A DNA stretch of 37,166 nt. Source: Nemertoderma westbladi. Its lineage: Eukaryota; Xenacoelomorpha; Nemertodermatida; Nemertodermatidae. The position numbers and the translations under genes were made by a program. The stretch is taken from assembly GCA_032718475.1 (NCBI GenBank), contig JAUCBJ010007835.1, positions 1-37,166 of the forward strand. The letters run 5' to 3'. Shown here piece after piece: positions 28,980 through 37,166 of this stretch (the first letter of the stretch is position 1; every line of letters starts with the position of its first letter). Below the pieces are notes generated by a model. It was not told the DNA's origin. It saw nothing but the letters and a program-made list of their open reading frames with translations, and ran no database searches.

Positions 28980-29654
28980 CCCGATAAGCGATCTTCTTTG
29001 TGGTTGTCCGGTGGACGATCGAGCGTGGGCGTCACCCAAACTATATAAACCAACATAATAATACACAATATGTACGGTACTGAAAAATATTTTATTTACA
29101 AAACAACTAATTACCCTCTACATATGTGTCCACAGACACCTTTGAACAATTTTTTCTCTTTGTGTGCAATTTCCATTTCACATTTCAATTTCATTTTAAC
29201 AAGAAAACTTCATATGAGGTCAGCGGTTACAATTTCGGAATTACATAAAAACTCGTTGAAACTAATTTACACTTTTCTGATTTTTATTTGCTCCACTCAC
29301 TGTAAATATATATAATTAAAACATGACTTCCAAGCCAAACATCCGAATCGTCGTTATAAAATATGACATATTTGTATAATCAAATGCTCTAACGGTAATC
29401 AACTACAGTAGTTTCGGTTTATTATACAATAGAACGACATCGGATACATAATATTTATCTATATTCAATCTTTCAATTCAAAATATATTTTTTAAACATT
29501 TTATTGATTATAAATTGGTTGGGAGCATATTCGGAAAAGGTGGTCATTCATTACACATTAAAATTTTACTTGGATAATATTATGTAGAACATCGCATTTC
29601 AAACTCAGTCACTTCACTGCTGCCAGGATGCAGACAGACTTGAACAGGTTTTCG
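28980..29654. other. AT-rich region with the first copy of a shared 22-base block
   Basis: The block 29035-29056 recurs at 33416-33437 (described separately). The rest, to the hairpin at 29655, has only short ORFs without motifs. Confidence 0.3.
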
Positions 29655-29759
29655 TTCCAGTATTCAGCGAGGTATGAAGAAATTAAAAGTTCGTTAACGC
29701 CTGTTAAAGACGGTCGTTAAAGAACTCCTAATTATTTCATACCTCGCTGAATACTGGAA
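29655..29759. repeat. Hairpin of 105 bases with a 24-bp perfect outer stem
   Basis: TTCCAGTATTCAGCGAGGTA plus four bases (29655-29678) pairs perfectly with 29736-29759. An inner, imperfect stem follows (AAAAGTTCGTTAACG against CGTTAAAGAACTC) around a loop CTGTTAAAGACGG. The size resembles a microRNA precursor or a very short foldback element. There is no evidence of transcription. Confidence 0.75.
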
Positions 29760-30547
29760 TACTGCAATATGAACGCCAAGTCGACATGTCGACTTTTAAA
29801 CAACTTTAAAAAGAAACAGGTGTAGCAGACACGGTCTCTCATTCCCTAATAAAATAGTAGCGTTTTTATATTCTGTTCAATTATGTCACGCTAAATTACC
29901 TGAAGAGTCCCGTGAGGGTGAAAAGGCTGTCGGTAAACTATATTTCATTTCGTAATATTAGAAAACAAGAACTATATGGAAGACTTAAATGAACATCTGA
30001 ACTTGAACATAGATTATTCTTAAGTTGATCCCGTTTATTGCTTTGGTTATACGTAGATGAAACTGTAACTTGCACCTTACCTCTAATTGATAATTAGTGG
30101 GTGAGGATTGAACGCAGGCAAATATTGCCTGTGGGTGATTCTCATGGGCGAAGATTTTAACCAACCCTAGGAAGTACACACTCCCTCCAAAGTACGTAGC
30201 AGACAGACTTAAAAAACTTCTAGAATCACTGAACAGTTACCTAATTGCAAGATGAGCACCACCCCCAAATATTGGTAAAAGACTGCCAAATAATCAAAGA
30301 TGATGGTCTGCGACATTATCCTCTTGATAAGCCCAGAAGAATTTGAATCGCAAAATTTGATATTGAAATGCAGACGAAATATGGAGAAAACCACAAAAGC
30401 AGAGTACAAACTAACTCAATTAATAAATAGATCCACCTAACATCCAATATCACGTAGTTCTGAAACTTTGTAGGAGGGAGCAGCGAATCCAAAATGGCAA
30501 ATCAAAGCTACAAAATTCTAAATCTGTGAAAATTATGTAAAAACAAA
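29760..30547. other. Spacer without recognised genes
   Basis: Short ORFs at 29985-30179 and 30209-30409 (minus) have no motif. No repeat stands out. Confidence 0.3.
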
Positions 30548-32390
30548 TATAGGTAAAGTAAGAATTTGAAACTTCTAAAACTGGAAGAAAGCAAACTAAA
30601 ATCAATCAATCGCATTTTCATCAGGATTTCAATAGACTTGAATTGAAGTACTCAGAACATGAACAGAACATTACATTGACCACCAGTCGGGCACTCTACG
30701 CAAAGCTGTAACACGTTCGTGGGGCCATCGCGCAGGACGAGGCTCAGTTTTCAGATTCAGATTAAAATTGAGCAATTCTATGCCAAAATCGGTACTTAAG
30801 AAATTTAAATAAATAAATAAGAAATTTAACCAAACCGCCTATAAGAATAAATCAAAGAAGAAAGGAAAGTTCCCCTTTACCTTATGCCGATAGTATTGAT
30901 ACTGAAATATTAATTTATCATGTCAATGCCTCAACGAAATCATTTAGCTAATATCTAAAGAATCACCATTAAATTCAGCCAATCATTGTGCAAGATTGAG
31001 CAAACTCAGTGGAAGGATGATTGAAATGTTTCCCATCTAGGCAATATCAAGAATGCCGAGACTGGAAGTATAAAGTGATGGAATGCATTTTAACTTAATT
31101 ACGTTTAGATCAATTAAAAAGTGTATATAAGCAGCCATATCCTGCCACAGGATATCCTTGTTCTGGCAATCATTAACAACTACAGCAACTTGTTAAAACA
31201 TATTGATGACCATTTTTACACATCCATTTCTTCCAATCCAATAAATCTAAAGAAATCACATTACAATGCTAGTCAATGCACTATAAGACCCAAAACGAAA
31301 GGGGAATCGAATCAGAGTGCATATCAGTTGGCCTTGTCATTATCCATGAGGATAATGATAATGAATAAAATATAGGTAAAGTAAGAATTTGAAACTTCTA
31401 AAACTGCAAGAAAGCAATCTAAGAGATAGCAGCACAACAGTGCAGAATGCAAATAATTCAATCATCATCACATATTTTCATCAGGATTTCCATAGACTTG
31501 AATTTAAGTACTTAGAACATGTGTGGTCTTGATAGATTCTAAAGCCTGGAATAATATTCCCTGATGATCTTCCTAAGTGCCAGAATTGGCTTCTTTTGCT
31601 TTATTACTGAAAACAAAAAGTAGAAAAGAAGTAAGGTTTCTTCGGCCATTAATTAGGCCAGGGACTACGCACAAAGTCGACAACATATTTCCAATGCAGT
31701 ACCCAAATTCATGCTGAAACAAAAACTATCTTGACTCTGGGGGCGCTGGCCCATGATTCGGAGATATGTAAATTCAATTCAATTAACTACTACACAAAGC
31801 TGTGACTTGAATAACATGGTTACCAACGAATTAATATAACATTTGAAGTGGGTGTGGGTCTACTAAGCATGTTCCGCCAATAAATTTATCAACAACCTTT
31901 CATTGTGAGGACCACCAGTCCACTCTAAGCAAAGCTGTAACAATCCACACATAAAATATAACTTTATATTTTAGATGATATCTGTAAGTCATCAAATGCG
32001 GAAATGATTGGCACAGTTGATGGTGGGTACAATGTTGTATGTACCAACTATAAAGAAGGGATTAGACACAACAAGGAGGTATATGGTGGAATCTTCAACA
32101 CGTCACTGTTAACTTTTGTCTTTCTTCATCCAGCAACTAGAATCATATATATTTATGTGTAAAAGCAGCCATATCCTGCCACAGGATATCATTCTTCTGG
32201 CAATCCTTAACAGCAACTTGTTAACATATTGATGACCATTTTTACACATCCCTTTCTTCCAATCCAATAAATCGAAGGTAATTATCTCATTACAATGCTA
32301 GTCAATGCGCTCATAACACCCAAAACGAAAGGGAAATCGAATCAGAGTGCATAACAGTTGGCATTGTCATTATTCATGAGGAGAATGATG
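30548..32390. repeat. Tandem duplication, copies of about 0.82 and 1.0 kb
   Basis: Three blocks occur twice in the same order. TATAGGTAAAGTAAGAATTT lies at 30548 and 31371. A GACCACCAGTC...CAAAGCTGTAAC block lies at about 30679 and 31910. GCAGCCATATCCTGCCACAG lies at about 31131 and 32166. The changing spacing (823, about 1230 and about 1035 bp) shows insertions within the second copy. No ORF of note is present in either copy. Confidence 0.8.
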
Positions 32391-32639
32391 CTGCTGACAC
32401 CTCAGCTTACGACTATCAGTAATACTGATGAACTAAGCAAGATGAACAAGACTCAAAATCAATGTAGAATATAAAGTAATGCATTCAATACATCTAACAA
32501 AAAGATAAGTGCGCAGCTCAATCAGTCACACATGTGCCCTGAAGTGAAGTCCCAGGCTTGATCCCCGGTTCCGTAACCACCCAGGCAACTTCTTACTTAG
32601 AAAATTGACAATGATGTCAACCAATGGTCGTGAACATGA

Positions 32640-32948
32640 CAGTCATTTCCCCCCTCCAGGCCAAAACCATGGAAGGTGCTGCGGCCACCCCTGGATATGC
32701 ACTATCCATTGCCTATGACCGCAAAATTGCTGTTTATTATTCCTCTGCCAGTGGAAGCCCTTGGTGGTTTGCTTGGCACCCTGGGGCCCCTCAGACACCA
32801 CCTGGGTGATCGGCTCCCTCCGAGACCTGAGGAAAGGTATTACCCCAAGCGACTCCATCTGTCACTTGTTCCAGTACCTCAGTCACCATGTGGCTCAGAA
32901 ACGCCACAGTGTGGCCATGCTCCAGCATGGCCACACTGTTTTTCTGAG
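32640..32948 (+). other. GC-rich coding-like island of unknown identity
   Basis: Embedded in AT-rich DNA, this stretch has C/G-rich third codon positions in a plus-strand frame from about 32761 (CLAPWGPSDTTWVIGSLRD, then LFQYLSHHVAQKRHSVAMLQ). The upstream part (about 32670-32770) looks more coding in another plus-strand frame (GYALSIAYDRKIAVYYSSAS). No start, splice sites or known domain could be assigned. It may be a frameshifted pseudogene fragment or part of an unknown repeat. It ends in a strong hairpin (32894-32948). Confidence 0.35.
32894..32948. repeat. Strong hairpin at the end of the GC-rich island
   Basis: ACAGTGTGGCCATGCT (32906-32921) and its perfect complement (32924-32939) form a 16-bp stem with a CC loop. 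CTCAGAAA / TTTCTGAG extends the stem outward after a small asymmetric bulge. Confidence 0.85.
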
Positions 32949-33860
32949 TTCTATAAATTATTGCAAAAATATAAGGTGCAGTGAATCATCGTCGTTTATT
33001 ACCTAGTTTAATCAGTCAGTACTTTTGCCATGTTTATGTTAATTAAATTATAAGGTTTTAGTTCTTTTAAATTAAAAAAAAATAACTTTTTTATAAAGGA
33101 AAAAAAAATATTGTGTCCTCAGGTAGATTGAAATAAAATAATTATATCTTTAACCCTTGTTTCTATTTGAATCCTGACAAAAAAACCCTTTTATTGATAT
33201 CTGGTCATTTCCGACCCTGAGAACTTCCACCCATTAAAAAATCCATAAGTTTCATGAGTCAGAATTGTCCTCATACCATTGCCACTCACGACTGGATGAT
33301 GTGAACCTGTCAAACCTTTGTTAAAGGATTCAAACCTTTTGGTTACCTGATAGAGTCGCGTCTTTTCTGTTGGCCCTTTGGTCCCAGAACTGGTATGACA
33401 CTCCATCATCAGCATCCCAAACTATATAAACCAACATGACTTTATCATAGACGAGTTAATCTCAAAAAATATACGCTATACACTTACAATCATAAGCATA
33501 GTCAATAACTTTATTATGTCAGTATATTAACATTCATTGTAATTTATACACATTTCCTACATTAAAATTCTACATTTGAGACTGTAAGCAATAAAAGAGT
33601 CTGTTCTGGTTCATTCTTGGGTAGTTTCAGTTCCTACTAATATTGACTGAACTTAGAAGTAGATGGCCAAACATTATCAAACATTTGTGCTTTACAACAA
33701 TGTCAACCAACACGTTTCATTCACAAATAATAATCTGGTAGTTGTTTCTTATTCGGACTATATGTCAATAGTTTTAATTTTTACTTATATACTTGATGCA
33801 TTTGATTTTGAACCTAGTACTGACAGGCTATTTTTTGCAAGCTATTTAAAACATAGTTAA
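32949..33860. other. AT-rich spacer with a second copy of a shared 22-base block
   Basis: A minus-strand ORF at 33191-33415 has no recognised domain. The 22 bases at 33416-33437 repeat those at 29035-29056. Otherwise no gene or RNA was seen. Confidence 0.3.
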
Positions 33861-35790
33861 TAGGAGTGTCCAAAATTGCTATATTATAACTTTTCGTTGG
33901 GCACAGCTTTTGCAAAGTTGGCAATGACGTTCAGGTGGGATCGAATAATAATAAAAAAATCCTCTCTTACTTTCAAAATTAATAGGAGTGTCAAACAATC
34001 ATATTTTTTACTTCATTTAAGTCACAGTCTTTGGTTGAGTACAAAGAGTTTATATGAGTGTCAAGCAATCCATATATTCTTTCATGTATGACTCTTACTT
34101 TGATTGAATAGGCAGTTAATAGTATAGTGGCTGGCTGTGTTTGAACACAGTGTGAGTGTCAAACAATCCTCTTTTACTTTCATTTTTGATAATAACTTTG
34201 TTTGAGTGCATTCAGTTATTTCACTTTTTTTTACTTTTAATTTATGATGCGCTGACTTTGATTGAGTACAGTCAGTACAAAGCGATCCATATTTACATCA
34301 ATTTATGATACTGACTTTGTCGTAGTGCACATAGTTACAAGGAATGCCACAAACAATCAACGTTTACTTAAATTTACATCGACTTTGATTTGAGTAAAGT
34401 CAGTTACTAACAGTATCAAACGATGCATACCGTATTTACTCGAATAAGAGCCTGGGCGTTTAAGTTTATAAATTGCCAATTGGGGAGGCGTTTATTCGAG
34501 GGGAGCGTTTATTCGGGGAAGGCATTTAGGTTCCAAATTGTGTGGTTCGAGTGGGTGTGTTTATGTTTATGTTCTAAATTTTCAGCATTTTGAATCAAAA
34601 TACCCTAATAAAGAATGTAGTTAAATTCAAGAAAACAAGTTCAACAAATGAAATAATTCAAATGAAACCAGGATTATCCTTATTACAATGCAGCCTATTA
34701 CAGTACAGCGGTACAACACCCTTCTACATTTACCTTCAGTCTTAACAATCAGTTAACTCTCAACAATGTCAGTGAGTCAAGTCACAATCTAATCAGTCAA
34801 AACCCATAAATGGCCCTTCGTCTGATTCACACACCAAATCTACATCCGAGAAATCGTTTTTAATTACAGACGGACAGACAGACAGAGAGACTAACAGAAA
34901 GATGGATGGACAGACAGATGGACGGAGACAGGCGGTCACTACATTTGGCCCTAGATATTAATGATAACTGTGTGCCGGAGACATCGCTCACTATTTGTGG
35001 CTCGCCCCACATTGTAATATTATTAAACACAGGGGCGTTTATTCGGGGAAGGCGTTTACGTTGCTAATTTGATGGTAAGGGGGGCGTTAATTCGAGGAGG
35101 CGTTTATTCGAGAGGGGGGCTCTTATTCGAGTAAATACAGTATTTACTTTCATTTATGTCAGTGACTTTGACTATGTAAAGTCAGTTAATAGTAGTGTTA
35201 AATGATCCACTTTACTTTCATTTTTAAGTCACTGACTTTGTGTACAGATAGTTAATAGGGGTGTTATACAAACCATACTTTCTTTCATTTACACTGACTC
35301 TGTTTGAGTAAAGTCAGTTACTAGCAGTATTAAACGATCCATATTTACTTTTATAATTTATGTCACTCTCACTGACTTTGATTGCGTAGTCAGTTAATAA
35401 TAGTAGTATTAAATGATCAACTTTAATTTTATTTTAAGACAATGACTTTGTTTGACCATATTACGATACTGACTCTTTGAGTAAAGTCAGTTCCTAGCAT
35501 TTATGATACTGACTCTTTGAGTAAAGTCAGTTCCTAGCATTTATGATACTGTCTCTTTAAGTAAAGTCAGTTCCTAGCATTTATGATACTGACTCTTTGA
35601 GTAAAGTCAGTTCCTAGCATTTATGGTACTGGCTCTGTTTGAGTCCCGAGAGTTAATAGGAGTGACAAACAATTCACATTTTTTCATTCATTTACACTAA
35701 GTCCGTAACTAGCTGTATATAGTATAAACCAATCCACTTTTACTTTCATTTAAGACACTGGTTTTCTTTGAGTCCAGATTATACTATGGC
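33861..35790. repeat. Degenerate satellite array with TGACTTTG...AGTCAGTTA units
   Basis: A diverged unit of very roughly 70-115 bp recurs: a GTCAAACAATCCA-like block, TTTACTTTCATTTA, GACTGACTTTG-like text, then GAGTAAAGTCAGTTA. About 15 units are recognisable. A local 40-bp tandem (TTTATGATACTGACTCTTTG and the next 20 bases, about 35458-35630) has four nearly identical copies. The array is interrupted by the transposon at 34430-35140. Confidence 0.8.
34430..35140. mobile_element. TA-flanked non-autonomous transposon inside the satellite array
   Basis: The ends CCGTATTTACTCGAATAAGA and the reverse complement of the right end (CTGTATTTACTCGAATAAGA) differ by one base and are flanked by TA (34428-34429, 35141-35142). 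Removing the element and one TA gives GATGCATATTTACTTTC, which matches the satellite unit GATCCATATTTACTTTT near 35338, so the insertion site is confirmed by its surroundings. Subterminal GGCGTTTATTCG blocks repeat near both ends. A GACAGACAGA-type microsatellite lies at 34867-34935. No transposase. Confidence 0.85.
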
Positions 35791-36984
35791 AGTCAACTAT
35801 CGTCAAAAAATAATTCGTTTAATAAAATCCACCTCAGAATGTTTACTGGAACAGTAAGATCTTGAGACAGATCAATTATTATCACAATTCACAATGAATG
35901 TTTGTGTTAATTAGTATAGTGGTACAAATATTGATATTTGTTTTATAAAAGCACTAAAACTATGGATTGGATAGCATTCTCCTTTGTGATTGTGACAATT
36001 TGTGTCAGGGGGGGGGGGGGGGGTAATAGAAATTGCCCCAAAACTGACATAATGCTGTTTATTGATGGCCAAAAACCAAAAACACCCTTTAAATGATATT
36101 ATATTATTTTTACATTAACACTCCCTAAAGTGTTAAAATTTATTAAAATACTGGAGGGTTAAAACTTGACAAATAATATATTTGTACTAATACTAAATGT
36201 ATTTCCTAAAAGTCAAAATTTAATCAAAATTAGCCATATTTTCTGATAATGAGCAATTTAAATGGGAAATGTAAAATTAAATGGGAATTTAAAATGGATC
36301 GGACAAAAACATGTTTTAAGTCGAACCCCCCAGGTATACATATTTCATTATTTATATACGAACACAAATAATTGTTTGCAGTGATAAAATCAGTAACATC
36401 TTTTGAGTAACATTCATCCAGGCCAGTCCAAAAACTATCCAATCCTATTTAAAATACATACAGTATTTGGGTATATCTTTTCAATACGCATGTGTTTTTC
36501 ACAAACACGCATACATACGTATGCGCACGTACGAGTACGTTTGCCAAATTAATTCCCTATTAACATTTGAGGTTATCGGTGGTATCCTTCAATGAGAGAC
36601 ATTTGCGGTGAACTGTGCTGTGGTTGTGGACATCTGTGATATTCACAATGCTGATGGGGTGAAAATATCTCGCACAGAAGCTATAATCTAGCTTAGAGGA
36701 GGCTGCATCCAGTTCACGCCTCATTTTGAATAGCACAAAGACAAAACTTCTGACAGTGAACATTGAACATTGACTCAGACCATCAGAAAATTGATCGAAA
36801 TAACATTCAATGGACTGGTAAGTCATGTGAATGAATGGATCTAGGGGTCTTAACCTCGAATGATAAGTTTATTTTACCGAAAATAACTTATCTTTTATTG
36901 GCGCAATTGTGGGTATAATCCCATCACATGCGTACTTTTTAACCGGGTAGTGTACAAATTTAGGAATCGCGTAATTTTTCTTGA
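35791..36984. other. AT-rich spacer with poly-G and an alternating purine-pyrimidine tract
   Basis: A 16-base poly-G run lies at 36008-36023. Around 36503-36532 about 29 bases alternate strictly purine-pyrimidine and contain CGCATAC-ATAC-GTATGCG. Minus-strand ORFs at 36230-36442 and 36560-36826 have no recognised domain; the second (88 codons, own ATG and stop) could be a small exon but cannot be supported. Confidence 0.35.
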
Positions 36985-37113
36985 AATTAATATCTCATAT
37001 CTCTCCAAACCACGTACGCGTTTCGACCTTACTGGGTCTCATCAGCGTGGTGTCGGATTCGAACCTGGGACCTCGAGGTGGAAGCCGAGACTACAACCAC
37101 TAGGCCACAGGCC
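36985..37113 (-). mobile_element. tRNA-derived SINE
   Basis: On the minus strand the head has an A box TGGCCTAGTGG (37098-37108) and a B box GGTTCGAATCC (37055-37065), the internal RNA polymerase III promoter of a tRNA. The body continues CTGATGAGACCCAGTAAGG and GTCGAAACGCG. The head is not a clean cloverleaf with a CCA-accepting stem, and a non-tRNA body follows, so this is a SINE rather than a tRNA gene. A poly-A run of about 28 bases (37114-37141) abuts the head; the left boundary is approximate. Confidence 0.75.
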
Positions 37114-37145
<32 letters not shown>

Positions 37146-37166
37146 GGGGCTAATAAAATGGCAGCT

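Noticed and set aside
36560-36826. 88-codon minus-strand ORF
   Set aside because: Has its own ATG and stop but no motif, splice context or promoter that I can support.
37040-37113. Functional tRNA gene
   Set aside because: A and B boxes are present, but no good acceptor stem is visible and a SINE-type body follows, so a SINE is more likely.

Overview
The window is nuclear DNA of an invertebrate animal. It has spliced genes with GT-AG introns, four conserved animal genes (Miro/RHOT, a CREB3-family ER bZIP factor, an AKR1A-like aldo-keto reductase and MTHFR), AT-rich non-coding DNA, several DNA-transposon families, minisatellites, and a tRNA-derived SINE at the right edge. I cannot name the phylum from sequence alone. 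The octamer AGGCCTAC and long poly-G/poly-C runs recur.

Layout. 1-3866: a DNA transposon, cut by the window edge, with a decayed minus-strand transposase and clusters of a GTCACNNNGTGAC palindrome at both ends. 4231-4590: a 34-bp minisatellite. 5508-6338: the last exon of a Miro (RHOT) gene, plus strand; earlier exons are not seen. 7702-8458: a MITE with CTTGG target duplication. 8954-10899: a complete intronless CREB3-like gene with CCAAT box, TATA box and poly(A) signals. 11160-15840: repeats, including two foldback elements and a 79-bp-stem hairpin. 17005-18070: a complete intronless aldo-keto reductase gene. 18429-19293: a 51-bp minisatellite.

20163-28265, minus strand: the last six coding exons of MTHFR, with consistent splice sites. 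Its introns hold an intact 2.8-kb transposon with a 651-codon transposase, a minisatellite built from the exon's own 5' splice junction, a TA-flanked foldback element and a hAT-type element. 28266-37166: no recognised gene. It holds a 130-bp duplication, a hairpin, an ~0.8-1 kb tandem duplication, a coding-like GC-rich island of unknown identity, a degenerate satellite split by a TA-flanked element, and the SINE.

The host genes are not a functional cluster: Miro acts in mitochondrial transport, CREB3-like in ER-regulated transcription, AKR in carbonyl reduction and MTHFR in folate metabolism. The most notable points are the exon-boundary-derived minisatellite in MTHFR and the shared D-(79/80)-D-(41/43)-D plus H-x5-D layout of the two otherwise dissimilar transposases.
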